Source: Burkholderiales bacterium (GTDB lineage Bacteria > Pseudomonadota > Gammaproteobacteria > Burkholderiales > Burkholderiaceae_C). Taken from it: 42,170 bases of DNA. The DNA is taken from assembly GCA_947372465.1 (NCBI GenBank), contig CANBTT010000023.1:1-42170 (forward strand), written 5' to 3'. Made by a program: the position numbers and the translations under genes. This document shows positions 32,128 to 40,829 of this stretch, piece by piece. The notes under the pieces were generated by a model, which had not been told where the DNA came from, searched no databases, and saw only the letters and a list, made by a program, of their open reading frames with translations. The stretch's first letter is position 1. Each line of letters opens with the position of its first letter.

Positions 32128-34332
32128 ATGACTTCAACAACAGCTCAAAGAGATCTCATTGGTGACCTGTGGGGTGGATTTGCCGCCATGCTTGTCGCCC
32201 TGCCATCGGCCATTGCCTTTGGTGTCACCATCTTCTCGCCCTTGGGTGGTGAATTTGGCGCCAAAGGGGCCTTGGCCGGCATGCTGGGTGTTGCTGCACT
32301 GGGCTTGGTGGCGGCCACCTTTGGGGGCACACAGAGACTGATTTCCGCACCATGTGCACCAGCGGCTGCGGTGCTCTCCGCCTTGTCCATTCAAATGATG
32401 CAATCGGGCTCCTCGCCAGGTTTTGTGGTCTTGAGCCTCTTTTTGGTCGCCTTTTGCTCCAGTATTTTTCAGATCCTGTTTGGCGTCTTGCGCATTGGAC
32501 GAATCATGCGATTCATGCCCTACACCGTGGTGAGTGGGTATTTGAGTGGCGTAGGCTTGATCGTGATTTTCAGCCAAATTCCAAAATGGCTGGCCACGCC
32601 AAAAGGCAACAATTGGTTTCAAAGTCTTTTCTCCCCCGAGCTTTGGCACTTACCTAGCGTGATGATTGGTTTGTGCACCATGTTCTTTACGCTGGCGGGC
32701 CCCAAGATAAGCACCCGTGTCCCAGCGGTGATTCTTGGCTTGGCCGCTGGCGTGATCTGTTATTGGCTCTTGGCATTGGGTGTCTACCCTGAGTTGCTCA
32801 CATTGGATCAAAACAACTACGTGATTGGGCACTTGCAAGCCGATGTCAGCGGTATCTTTAAATCGATGACCGACCCTTGGGTGAGTATTGGCGTTGAAAA
32901 GCTGCCTCACCTGGAGCTCATTTTGGTGCCGGCCATCACCTTGGCCGTGTTGTTGTCCATCGACACCTTAAAGACCTGTTTGGTGCTGGACGCCATCACG
33001 GGGACCCGACACAACTCCAACAAAGAGCTCATTGGCCAAGGACTGGGCAACTTCACCTCCACCCTGATTGGTGGCGCGCCAGGGGCGGGCACCATGGGTG
33101 CGACCTTGGTGAACAAAGCAAGTGGAGGCAACTCCTACCTCTCGGGGGTCTTTCAAGGCGTTTGGTCTTTGCTGGCCATCGCGGTCCTCACGCCCTTGAT
33201 CGCTTGGGTACCCACCGCTTGCCTTGGGGCGCTTTTGATCGTCATTGGCTACAAAATGATCGATTGGCACAGCTTTAAATTGGCGCGATCCAAAGACACC
33301 CTCCTTGACTTTCTTGTGATCGTCTCCGTGGTCTTGGTTGCCAACACCTTGAGCCTCATTGCAGCCTCAGGCTTTGGCGTGGCGATGGCCATTTTGCTTT
33401 TCATCCGCGAACAAATTCACTCCTCCAACATCAGACGCATCTCACACGGCGATCAGTCCTTTTCAAAGCGTCTTCGCACCCATGAGGAACGCGCTATTTT
33501 GATCAAGAATGGAGAAAGAACCGTCATTTTTGAGTTACAGGGAAGTTTGTTCTTTGGCACCACCGATCAACTCTTTTTGGCCATCGAAGGGGAAATCGAA
33601 AAGGCCAAATTTGTCTTGCTTGACTTTTACCGAGTCGAGTCCTTGGACTTTACGGCCGGGCACATGATCGAGCGCATACAAAAGTTACTGGAATCCAAAG
33701 GGGCTTATTTCATTTTGAGCCGCATGCCTGAACAAACTGTGACCGGTCGAGATATCAAAACCTATGTCGATCACATGGGGCTCAAACGATCCAAGCACAC
33801 CCTGATTGTTGACGACATCAGTGCTGGACTGGAATGGATTGAGGACCGTGTGATCGAAAAGAATGGGCTTCGTCACCCTGTTGAGGAGCGCCTGAATTTG
33901 GAGGACTTTGAGCTTTTTTCAGGCCTGGATGCAAAAGAGATCCAAATGATCAAAGACATTGCCACCGAACGCCACTACAAATTGGGCGAGGTGGTCTTTG
34001 CCGAGAACCAGGTGAACTCACAATTGGTGCTCATTGCCGAAGGCGAGGTGAAGATTGATCTGACAGTCTCTGACAAGCAACGCATGCACATCTCAACGCT
34101 TGGACGGGGTCAAATTCTTGGAGAAATCTCTTTCATCGATGCACAAAAGCACTCAGCGCAAACGACGGCCAGCAAGGACTCGGATTTGATCGTCCTTGAC
34201 AAAGAGGCCTTCGAAGCCCTTTGCAAGGACCACCCACATCTTCAAGCACTGATGATCAGACAAATCTCCAAAGATCTGGCCGCAAGACTGCGAAACAAGA
34301 ACGAAGAACTTCGCGCCCTGATTGAAAAGTAA
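32128..34332 (+). CDS. SulP anion transporter fused to STAS and CAP-type domain
   Basis: 734 residues. The first 420 form a SulP transporter (GGFAAMLVALPSAIAFGV at the start, then GGAPGAGTMGATLVNKASGG). A STAS domain follows (about 465-585; LLDFYRVESLDFTAGHMI), then a CAP/cyclic-nucleotide-type beta-roll (about 600-725; FSGLDAKEIQMI to GQILGEISFIDAQ). In the phosphate-binding cassette the Arg expected before S/T-A is replaced (KHSAQTTA), so cyclic nucleotide binding is doubtful. The substrate may be sulfate or bicarbonate. ATG 32128 is preceded by AGAAG; earlier in-frame starts lack similarity. Confidence 0.9.
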   Translation: MTSTTAQRDLIGDLWGGFAAMLVALPSAIAFGVTIFSPLGGEFGAKGALAGMLGVAALGLVAATFGGTQRLISAPCAPAAAVLSALSIQMMQSGSSPGFVVLSLFLVAFCSSIFQILFGVLRIGRIMRFMPYTVVSGYLSGVGLIVIFSQIPKWLATPKGNNWFQSLFSPELWHLPSVMIGLCTMFFTLAGPKISTRVPAVILGLAAGVICYWLLALGVYPELLTLDQNNYVIGHLQADVSGIFKSMTDPWVSIGVEKLPHLELILVPAITLAVLLSIDTLKTCLVLDAITGTRHNSNKELIGQGLGNFTSTLIGGAPGAGTMGATLVNKASGGNSYLSGVFQGVWSLLAIAVLTPLIAWVPTACLGALLIVIGYKMIDWHSFKLARSKDTLLDFLVIVSVVLVANTLSLIAASGFGVAMAILLFIREQIHSSNIRRISHGDQSFSKRLRTHEERAILIKNGERTVIFELQGSLFFGTTDQLFLAIEGEIEKAKFVLLDFYRVESLDFTAGHMIERIQKLLESKGAYFILSRMPEQTVTGRDIKTYVDHMGLKRSKHTLIVDDISAGLEWIEDRVIEKNGLRHPVEERLNLEDFELFSGLDAKEIQMIKDIATERHYKLGEVVFAENQVNSQLVLIAEGEVKIDLTVSDKQRMHISTLGRGQILGEISFIDAQKHSAQTTASKDSDLIVLDKEAFEALCKDHPHLQALMIRQISKDLAARLRNKNEELRALIEK

Positions 34333-34419
34333 ACACCCCTTCACCTAAAGCCTTCTTTCAATTCTAAATTGACTCACACTTCAGCCATCTCTCTCCAACA
34401 CTAACTCTTCAAATCAACC

Positions 34420-35241
34420 ATGAATGCATTTCAACCACAAAAACGTCAACTCCTGAAATCCTCTGGCCTTTTGGCCTGCGCTCTGATTGCGCGCGAAATG
34501 GCCTCGAGCTCTTCGGCACACGCCGCGCCCATCAACCGCGCCGTCGCGTACGAGGTCAATGGGCGCAAATTTGAAGGGCAAATTGTGTATGACGAGACCA
34601 TCAAAACCAAGCGCCCTGTGCTCTTTATGCAGCCCGACTGGAAAGGCATTGACGAAGACACCCTTCAAACTGCGCGCTTGATTGCAGGCAAGGATTTCAT
34701 TGTGCTCATGGCGGATATGTATGGCTTGGGCTACGGCAGCAAGCAAAAAAGTGTTCAAGAGTTGGGCGCAAACATGAATGCGATCTACAAAGACCCCGCC
34801 TTTACCGTCGCTTGCAGCGCCAAGGCACTCGATAGCCTGTTGAGTGCGGTCAAAGTCCAAGACATTGCAGACACCTCCAAGGTCTGGGCCGCGGGCTACT
34901 GTGCCGGAGGGGGCTTTCTGCTCGAACACGCAAGAGCTGGGGCCAATTTCAAGGGCCTGGTGGTTTTTCATGTGACCAACCCCAACCCGGTGATCGCTGG
35001 CACGGCCAACCAGTACAAAGGACGTGTCTTGGTGGTGCATGGCTCCAAAGATCCGGTGACCCCAGTGGAGAAAATTGATGCATTGAGCCAAGAGCTGACC
35101 CAAAGCAAGATCGATTGGCAAGTCATGATGTTTGGCGGAGCACCTCACTCCTTTACCGATCCCACCAACAAGGGCTACAGTGAGCAGTTGACAAGAAAAT
35201 CCTACCTGTTGATGAAGGATTTTTTTGCCGAAAGCACGTGA
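34420..35241 (+). CDS. Exported dienelactone hydrolase-like enzyme
   Basis: Alpha/beta hydrolase of 273 residues. The nucleophile is a cysteine, C161 in GYCAGGGF, with D211 (HGSKDPVTP) and H243 (GAPHSF), the triad of dienelactone hydrolases. The N-terminus (KRQLLKSSGLLACALIARE to AHA-A) looks like a signal peptide with a Tat-like KR pair, so it probably works outside the cytoplasm, unlike classical DLH. It lies 52 bases before the barrel gene on the same strand, suggesting co-expression. The natural substrate is unknown. Confidence 0.88.
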   Translation: MNAFQPQKRQLLKSSGLLACALIAREMASSSSAHAAPINRAVAYEVNGRKFEGQIVYDETIKTKRPVLFMQPDWKGIDEDTLQTARLIAGKDFIVLMADMYGLGYGSKQKSVQELGANMNAIYKDPAFTVACSAKALDSLLSAVKVQDIADTSKVWAAGYCAGGGFLLEHARAGANFKGLVVFHVTNPNPVIAGTANQYKGRVLVVHGSKDPVTPVEKIDALSQELTQSKIDWQVMMFGGAPHSFTDPTNKGYSEQLTRKSYLLMKDFFAEST

Positions 35242-35293
35242 GCGTTCAAGCCGCCCCTGCCTGAAAGACTTCAGCATTGAGGTGATGTTTGTC

Positions 35294-36565
35294 ATGTGGC
35301 CTTTGCCCCAAACTGCAGCAAAAAGGGTCATCCCTGAAGCTTCGGGTCGTGCCCGGCGGCACCTGCTTGAGCGCAGTCACCAATTTAGCAAGCACCTTTG
35401 CTGCCTGTTCTTGGCCTCTTTCTTGTGTGTGAGCTTGGGCAGACTCGGTCACGCCCAAGTCAAAACCGTCACATCCATGAATGAAACCCTATCCTTTGGA
35501 GGGCCTGAGGAGGGGCTGCCCAAGGCGGACGCCTCGACACTCCAAGTCTCTGGCGCCCTCTCCGGGCTGATTTCGCGAGAAGCTGGGCATTCCTTGAACC
35601 TGTCGCAAAGCGCTTGGGAGACCTCCAACGCATTTTTCATTGTCCAAAAGAACACTGGAATGATCCAGTTCTTTGCGCAAGCGGGTCACTATGCAATCAA
35701 CACCCTGGGCGCCAAAACAAACGGTGCTTCAAGCACTGAGAAAAACAGCTTTGGTGCGATGCCTCATGCTTACGTCTCCTTGAACCCCAATGAGAACTGG
35801 TCCATTGCGGTGGGCAAACTCCTGTCCATGCCCGGTTATGAAAACCCCTTCACCTACCAAAATCAAAACATTCAAAGAGGCGTGCTGGAGAATCAAAACA
35901 ACACCATCAGTCAGGGCATACAGCTCAATTACACGGGTGAGCGCAGCACGCTCTTTTGGTCCCTCAATGATGGTTTTTATTCTGGCCAGTTGAAATGGCT
36001 TGGCTTGGGCGGCAGCTACAAGTTCAATGCCAATCACAGCAGCAATTTGATGCTGGGTGGCGCCTATCGGTCTTCAAACGTGAACACAGACCTCACGCCT
36101 AGATTGCAAAACAACTCGCAAATTCTCAATCTTGTGCATGCCTACAAAATGGGTGCTTGGTCTTTGACACCCTACTACCAATACACCAGAGTTCCCAAGA
36201 GCGAGAGCTCGGGACTCGCAAGTGCCGCCTACACAGAGGGTTATGCATTGATCATCAACCACCAAGGCTCAAGCCCTTGGCCTGGCTTCACGTCTCGCGC
36301 TGCAACCTTGAGCCTGCCCCTGCGCTTTGAATACATCAAGGCCAATGACTACAGATCCTTGGATGCTCAAGAGCTGGTGTTCGGACCCAAGAGCGACGCC
36401 CTGTCGTTGACCTTCACACCCACCCTTCAATCGGGTATTTATTTTGCGAGGACCGAGTGGTCTTGGTTGAAAGCGAGGAGAAGCAGTCGCTTGCAAGAAA
36501 CGGCATTGAGCGACAGCGCCAGCACACAAGTGCGCGTTCTTTTAGAGTTGGGACTCCTTTATTAA
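35294..36565 (+). CDS. Outer membrane beta-barrel (porin-like) protein
   Basis: 423 residues with a signal peptide (LCCLFLASFLCVSLGRLGHA-Q near residue 60, after a long basic N-region). The mature protein shows repeated amphipathic strands with aromatic girdles and ends in LLELGLLY, typical of outer membrane barrels. The block AVGKLLSMPGYENPFTYQNQNIQRG resembles the BBP2/porin group. ATG 35294 has GAGGTG nine bases upstream; ATG 35285 is an alternative, and the open frame to 35225 overlaps the hydrolase gene. Solute unknown. Confidence 0.78.
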   Translation: MWPLPQTAAKRVIPEASGRARRHLLERSHQFSKHLCCLFLASFLCVSLGRLGHAQVKTVTSMNETLSFGGPEEGLPKADASTLQVSGALSGLISREAGHSLNLSQSAWETSNAFFIVQKNTGMIQFFAQAGHYAINTLGAKTNGASSTEKNSFGAMPHAYVSLNPNENWSIAVGKLLSMPGYENPFTYQNQNIQRGVLENQNNTISQGIQLNYTGERSTLFWSLNDGFYSGQLKWLGLGGSYKFNANHSSNLMLGGAYRSSNVNTDLTPRLQNNSQILNLVHAYKMGAWSLTPYYQYTRVPKSESSGLASAAYTEGYALIINHQGSSPWPGFTSRAATLSLPLRFEYIKANDYRSLDAQELVFGPKSDALSLTFTPTLQSGIYFARTEWSWLKARRSSRLQETALSDSASTQVRVLLELGLLY

Positions 36566-36586
36566 CGTTGAACACAAGGACAATGA

Positions 36587-36970
36587 ATGAAGACGATGCA
36601 CACCAATCCTGTGACTTGGTTTGAGATTTATGTCACGGATCTACAAAGAGCAAAAACCTTTTATGAAGCTGTTTTTGGCCATGAACTGAGTGCTGAAGCG
36701 ACAGATGGAAGTTTTCAAGCCTACCGTTTCCCAGGCGCCATGCCGGGCAGTGGTGCGATCGGCTCTTTGATGCATCACCCCATGAGGAAACCCTCCAAGG
36801 ATGGGACCCTGGTGTATTTCCATTGTGACGATTGCGCTGTTCGGTCCGCGAAAGCCCTTGACCATGGTGGGCAGGTTCACAGGGCCAAATGGTCGATTGG
36901 GAAAGAAGGTTTTATCGCGATCATCGAAGACACAGAGGGCAATGCCATTGGATTGCACTCCTTTGTTTGA
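36587..36970 (+). CDS. VOC (glyoxalase-like) family protein
   Basis: 127 residues of the vicinal oxygen chelate fold: NPVTWFEIYVTDLQRAKTFYEAVFG at the N-terminus and EDTEGNAIGLHSF at the C-terminus are the paired beta-alpha-beta-beta-beta modules. Substrate and metal are not evident. It starts 21 bases after the barrel gene. A seven-pair hairpin (TTTGAGA/TCTCAAA, 36966-36985) overlaps its stop codon without a T-run. Confidence 0.85.
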   Translation: MKTMHTNPVTWFEIYVTDLQRAKTFYEAVFGHELSAEATDGSFQAYRFPGAMPGSGAIGSLMHHPMRKPSKDGTLVYFHCDDCAVRSAKALDHGGQVHRAKWSIGKEGFIAIIEDTEGNAIGLHSFV

Positions 36971-37042
36971 GATCTGGGTCTCAAAGCGAGAGCATCGAGT
37001 TCAACCCTCGGCGGTCTACAAATCGCAAATGGGCCTTCTTTT

Positions 37043-37074
37043 CACCCATTTTGACAGACCTGTCAAAATGGGTG
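37043..37074. promoter_or_regulatory. Perfect 32-bp palindrome, likely operator of the photolyase operon
   Basis: Two 15-base arms (CACCCATTTTGACAG and its exact complement) flank a two-base centre (AC, 37058-37059). The arm holds TTGACA, the -35 consensus, at 37051-37056; CAAAAT at 37075-37080 is a possible -10 at 18 bases spacing. It lies 43 bases before the DUF2256 start. No T-run follows, so it is not a terminator. A dimeric regulator, for example a MerR-family light sensor as in LitR systems, would fit, but no regulator gene is in the window. Confidence 0.65.
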
Positions 37075-37116
37075 CAAAATCTCTTTACTCAGGTGACAAG
37101 CCATTGACCTCTCAAG

Positions 37117-37296
37117 ATGAAAAATGCATTCAAAGGCAACAAGCAAGACTTGCCAGAAAAAGTATGCAAGACATGTGCACGCACCATGACTTGGAGAAAG
37201 GCCTGGGCCAAAAACTGGGCCGATGTCCTTTACTGCTCTGAGAAATGTCGACGCAACAAAGACACGCCAGAGCGTCTAAAGGCCAAAGCAGCATGA
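37117..37296 (+). CDS. DUF2256 zinc-ribbon-like small protein
   Basis: 59 residues. It shows the DUF2256 pattern: LPEKVCKTC, then TMTWRKAWAKNW, then VLYCSEKCRR, with four cysteines in two CxxC/CxxxC pairs that likely bind zinc. DUF2256 genes commonly neighbour FeS-type photolyases in bacteria; the function is unknown. Its stop overlaps the photolyase start by four bases (ATGA), so the two are translationally coupled. The palindrome lies just upstream. Confidence 0.88.
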   Translation: MKNAFKGNKQDLPEKVCKTCARTMTWRKAWAKNWADVLYCSEKCRRNKDTPERLKAKAA

Positions 37297-38837
37297 CAAA
37301 AGCGCTCAGACATTTGGTGCTTGTGCTAGGGGACCAACTCAGTGTGGATGCTTTGGCCTTGAAGGATTTTGATCCCGAGCAAGACGCCATTTGGATGGCA
37401 GAGGTGGACGAGGAGTCCACCCGCATCGTGTCTTCCAAGCAGCGCACGACACTTTTTTTAAGCGCCATGCGGCACTTTGCGCAAATGCTCAAAGACAGAG
37501 CTTGGCCCCTTTTGTACAGCAAAATTGACGATCCAGGCAACTCGGGGACTTTGGTAGGAGAGCTCGAAAATACCCTAAAGTTGTTCACACCACAAAAAAT
37601 GTTGATCACAGCACCTGGGGATTGGACGGTTTTGCAAAATATTCGTGCTTGCGCTGAAAGACTGGGGCTTGAACTGGTTCTTTTGGACGACAGTCATTTC
37701 CTGTGCACGGTCAGAGAATTCAAAGCCCATGCACACAACAGAAAACAATTGAGACTCGAATACTTCTACAGAGAAATGCGGCTAAAAACTGGCATTTTGA
37801 TGGAGGGCAAGAAACCTGTGGGTGGACAGTGGAACTTTGACCATGACAACCGAGGCAGTTTTGGGAAAACAGGCCCACAAAATATCCCAGCCCCCAGTCG
37901 TTTTGAGCCCGATCAGATCACAAAAGAGGTGATGGCGTTGGTGAACACACGTTTTGCCCACCACCCTGGTCGCAACGAGAGTTTTAAGTGGCCCGTGACC
38001 CGTGCACAAGCCCTGCAAGCCTTGAGCAACTTCATTGTTCACCGATTGCCTGAATTTGGCCTGTATCAAGATGCCATGTGGCGTGGCGAAGTCTGGCTCT
38101 ACCATTCACACATCGCATCGGCCTTGAACCTCAAGCTTCTCCATCCTTTGGAGGTGCTCAACGCCGCCCAAGAGGCCTACAACAATGGGCATGCCCCTTT
38201 GGCCGCGGTTGAGGGCTTTGTCAGGCAGATCTTAGGCTGGAGAGAATATGTTCGAGGCATTTACTGGACGCAGATGCCCGAATATGTGCACCTCAATACA
38301 TCCAATGCAAACGCGGCCTTGCCAAGCTTTTACTGGACAGGCGAGACCGAGATGGACTGCCTGAAGGACGCCATTGGGCAAACACTGGAACATGGGTACG
38401 CCCACCATATACAAAGACTCATGGTGACGGGTCTGTATGCCTTGCTCTTGGGTGTGAAACCCAAAGAGGTCCATGAATGGTACTTGGGGGTGTATGTGGA
38501 TGCCGTTGAATGGGTTGAGTTACCAAACACCCTGGGAATGAGTCAATTTGCCGATGGGGGACTCATGGCAAGCAAACCCTATGTGGCCAGTGGAAAATAC
38601 ATCGACCGCATGAGCAACCAGTGCAAAGGCTGCAAATTTGATCCCTCTCAATCCACTGGCCCTGAGGCCTGCCCTTTTACGACCTTGTACTGGAATTACT
38701 TGATCACCCACAAAGAAACCTTGGCCAAGAACCCACGCATGCTGATGCAAATCAAAAACGTCAACCGACTGACAGCATCCGATGTAGAGGACATTGTGCA
38801 ACAAGCCAAAGCACACCAAAGGACCCACAATGAATAA
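37293..38837 (+). CDS. FeS-type bacterial cryptochrome/photolyase (PhrB-like)
   Basis: 514 residues of the FeS-BCP family, light-driven (6-4) photolyases with FAD and a lumazine-type antenna in Agrobacterium PhrB. The N-terminal antenna domain begins LVLVLGDQLS. Cysteines C356, C444, C447 and C460 have exactly the spacing (88, 3, 13) of the four 4Fe-4S ligands of PhrB. The FAD region contains GFVRQILGWREYVRG and HHIQRLMVTGLYALLLG. Coupled by overlap to DUF2256 upstream and to the SOUL gene downstream. The start ATG at 37293 fits family length; the frame is open 16 codons further up. Confidence 0.94.
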   Translation: MTKALRHLVLVLGDQLSVDALALKDFDPEQDAIWMAEVDEESTRIVSSKQRTTLFLSAMRHFAQMLKDRAWPLLYSKIDDPGNSGTLVGELENTLKLFTPQKMLITAPGDWTVLQNIRACAERLGLELVLLDDSHFLCTVREFKAHAHNRKQLRLEYFYREMRLKTGILMEGKKPVGGQWNFDHDNRGSFGKTGPQNIPAPSRFEPDQITKEVMALVNTRFAHHPGRNESFKWPVTRAQALQALSNFIVHRLPEFGLYQDAMWRGEVWLYHSHIASALNLKLLHPLEVLNAAQEAYNNGHAPLAAVEGFVRQILGWREYVRGIYWTQMPEYVHLNTSNANAALPSFYWTGETEMDCLKDAIGQTLEHGYAHHIQRLMVTGLYALLLGVKPKEVHEWYLGVYVDAVEWVELPNTLGMSQFADGGLMASKPYVASGKYIDRMSNQCKGCKFDPSQSTGPEACPFTTLYWNYLITHKETLAKNPRMLMQIKNVNRLTASDVEDIVQQAKAHQRTHNE

Positions 38838-39507
38838 ACACCTCCAAGCCTTGTGCATTCTGATGGCTTTTATTTTAAGAATGGAGCACGCCATGGCGAT
38901 TGAAGAGCCCAGTTACGAGCAACTTGTGAACGAAGCACCCTTTGAGGTCCGGCATTACCGGCCCATGCTCATGGCCCAGGTGATGGTCGACGGCGACATG
39001 GACCAGGCTTCCAACAGGGGCTTTAGATTGATCGCAGATTTTATATTTGGCAACAACATCCCCGTCATGGGTCGTGAGGGAGAGCTCACGATCTCCCCCT
39101 CCTCACCCCTGGGCACAAACACAGCGGCCGAAAAAAAAGCCGTCAAAATAGAGATGACCGCACCCGTCACGCTCGAGCCTCAGGCCGTGAGCGGCGACAT
39201 TGATTCTACAAATCGCTGGCGGGTGAGCTTTGTGATGCCCTCCAAGTACACGATGAGCACCATTCCCAAGCCCAGAAACAGTGCTGTTGAATTGATTGAA
39301 GTGCCCGACAAGTATTATGCGGTGCTGTCCTACAGTGGGTTCAACACACAAGCCAAAGTTCAGTCAAAAATGAACGACGTCCTGCATTGGTTAAAAGACA
39401 AGGGCCTGCAAGCATTGGGCGCCCCCCAACTCTCTAGGTACGACCCGCCTTGGACTTTGCCGATGTTCAGACGAAACGAAATCATGCAAGAAATTGCCAA
39501 GCCTTAG
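38830..39507 (+). CDS. SOUL heme-binding family protein, exported
   Basis: 225 residues. A short signal peptide (ALCILMAFILRMEHAMA) is followed by the SOUL/HBP fold: YEQLVNEAPFEVRHYRPMLMAQV, KIEMTAPVTLE and RVSFVMPSKYTM are the family blocks. SOUL proteins bind heme or tetrapyrroles in animals and plants; bacterial members are uncharacterised. The start overlaps the end of the photolyase gene by eight bases, so it belongs to the same operon, which hints at a light or porphyrin link. It is convergent with the SDR gene. Confidence 0.9.
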   Translation: MNKHLQALCILMAFILRMEHAMAIEEPSYEQLVNEAPFEVRHYRPMLMAQVMVDGDMDQASNRGFRLIADFIFGNNIPVMGREGELTISPSSPLGTNTAAEKKAVKIEMTAPVTLEPQAVSGDIDSTNRWRVSFVMPSKYTMSTIPKPRNSAVELIEVPDKYYAVLSYSGFNTQAKVQSKMNDVLHWLKDKGLQALGAPQLSRYDPPWTLPMFRRNEIMQEIAKP

Positions 39508-39532
39508 ACGAGATCTTTTTTTTCGGTCTGAT

Positions 39533-40252
39533 TCACCAAGGAATGTCTTGACCCTTGTAATCGATGAAATGAGCCCCTGATTTTGATGCAAGGGATTTCA
39601 TGGCGTTGAGGAGGCCCGCCACTGAGTCACTGGGCTGCAAAAGGGTGCTGAGTCCTGCCACAAAAGGCTCAGACAACTTGGACTTGACAGTCCCTGGCTG
39701 CAAGGCCACAACGCGAAGCTCGGGATTTTTGCGCTGCAACTCTAGCGCGGCCGTTTGAAGCACCATGTTGAGGGCCGCCTTTGAGGCTCGGTAACCGTAC
39801 CAGCCCCCCTTTTGGTTGTCAGAGATGCTCCCAACACGAGCAGACAGTTTGGCGTAGATGCTGGCCCCCGGCGCCAAGAGGCTTGAGAAATGTTTCAACA
39901 GCAAAGCGGGTCCAATCGTGTTGATTTGAAACAATTTGTGCAAGTGTTGTGCATCAAGGGCAGACAATGACTTCTCTGGCCCCTTGTCATCCACACTCAA
40001 AACGCCCGTTGCGTCCACAATGACTTTAAAAGGCCCAAAGGCTTGACAAGCGCCAGCAGCGTCTTGGATGGCGTTTTCGCTTGATAAATCAAACCCGAGT
40101 CCTTGCTTGCGGGACAAGGCTTGAACGTGTTGACACAAGGGATCCTTTTGAAAAGCCTCGACAAAAGCAGAACCAATGGATCCACTCGCACCGATCACCA
40201 GTGCCGAATAAGGATGCTCAAAGAGCAACGCGTTTGAATGAGGTTCGTTCAT
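39533..40252 (-). CDS. Short-chain dehydrogenase (CsgA-like)
   Basis: SDR of 239 residues. NAD(P) motif VIGASGSIGSAFVEAF near the N-terminus, INTIGPALLLKHF, catalytic Ser in AKLSARVGSIS and Y-x-x-x-K (YGYRASKAAL) are all present, and LQPGTVKSKLSEPF follows. This CsgA/C-factor-like subgroup is common beside light-induced photolyase genes in proteobacteria. ATG 40252 is preferred over ATG 40279, which would add nine residues. Substrate unknown. Confidence 0.9.
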   Translation of the reverse strand: MNEPHSNALLFEHPYSALVIGASGSIGSAFVEAFQKDPLCQHVQALSRKQGLGFDLSSENAIQDAAGACQAFGPFKVIVDATGVLSVDDKGPEKSLSALDAQHLHKLFQINTIGPALLLKHFSSLLAPGASIYAKLSARVGSISDNQKGGWYGYRASKAALNMVLQTAALELQRKNPELRVVALQPGTVKSKLSEPFVAGLSTLLQPSDSVAGLLNAMKSLASKSGAHFIDYKGQDIPW

Positions 40253-40264
40253 GGCCGCTTCACA

Positions 40265-40347
40265 CATCAAGGGGTTCATCGGGGTTGGGTCCTTTGAGCG
40301 AGGACGTTTTTTGATGGATGCACCTGTTGTAGGCGCATCAAGGGGTT
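40265..40347. repeat. 12-base direct repeat upstream of the SDR gene
   Basis: CATCAAGGGGTT occurs at 40265-40276 and again at 40336-40347, 71 bases apart in spacing of starts, in the gap between the SDR and TIGR03643 genes. It could be a regulatory site pair or chance. Confidence 0.4.
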
Positions 40348-40369
40348 AAAGCATTCCGAAGCCTTTGAC

Positions 40370-40657
40370 TTAGCAATTGGCACGCCTGTGATCGGCGACA
40401 GTTCGGTCACTGAACTTCATCTCAGGATTTCTCAACAAACGGTGCTTGGTTTTTCGCCCTCTCACACGCTCTCTCCACATCTTGAAAGAACTCGCCGTGA
40501 GTGCTGAGCGCATGATCCGGATCACTTGAGCCTCACGCACACCGATGCGCTCCTTAATGGTTTCAAAGGTGGTCCTGTCCTCCCAAGCCATTTTGATGAC
40601 TTCAGAGATGTCTGCAGTTGTGAGCTCGGGGGCTGAAATGTCTGATTGCTTTGGCAT
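40370..40657 (-). CDS. TIGR03643 family small protein
   Basis: 95 residues matching the TIGR03643 (DUF2805) family: DISEVIKMAWEDRTTFETIKERIGV, EAQVIRIMRS and SSFKMWRERVRGRKTKHR. The middle looks like a helix-turn-helix (KERIGVREAQVIRIM), and the basic end could touch nucleic acid; the function is unknown. In many bacteria it neighbours photolyase, SDR and DUF2256 genes, as here. It lies 117 bases upstream of the SDR gene on the same strand and may share its transcript. Confidence 0.9.
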   Translation of the reverse strand: MPKQSDISAPELTTADISEVIKMAWEDRTTFETIKERIGVREAQVIRIMRSALTASSFKMWRERVRGRKTKHRLLRNPEMKFSDRTVADHRRANC

Positions 40658-40829
40658 ACCGTCAAACTATAAAAAAGAGAGTCAAAAAACTACTTTTTTC
40701 ACGCATTCAAAGGAAAAAAAGCAGAAAGGGGTGATTTCAATGCCCTGGGCAATTTCGGCACTTTTAAGGGGCGGTGCAAACAGGGCGCTCAAGCTTTCTT
40801 TAAAATATGAGCAAGCGCCGTGTGGGCTT

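Noticed and set aside
34414-35331. Long open frame (305 codons) antisense to the dienelactone hydrolase gene
   Set aside because: It mirrors the coding strand codon pattern; the sense frame has a full catalytic triad and signal peptide, the antisense product resembles nothing.
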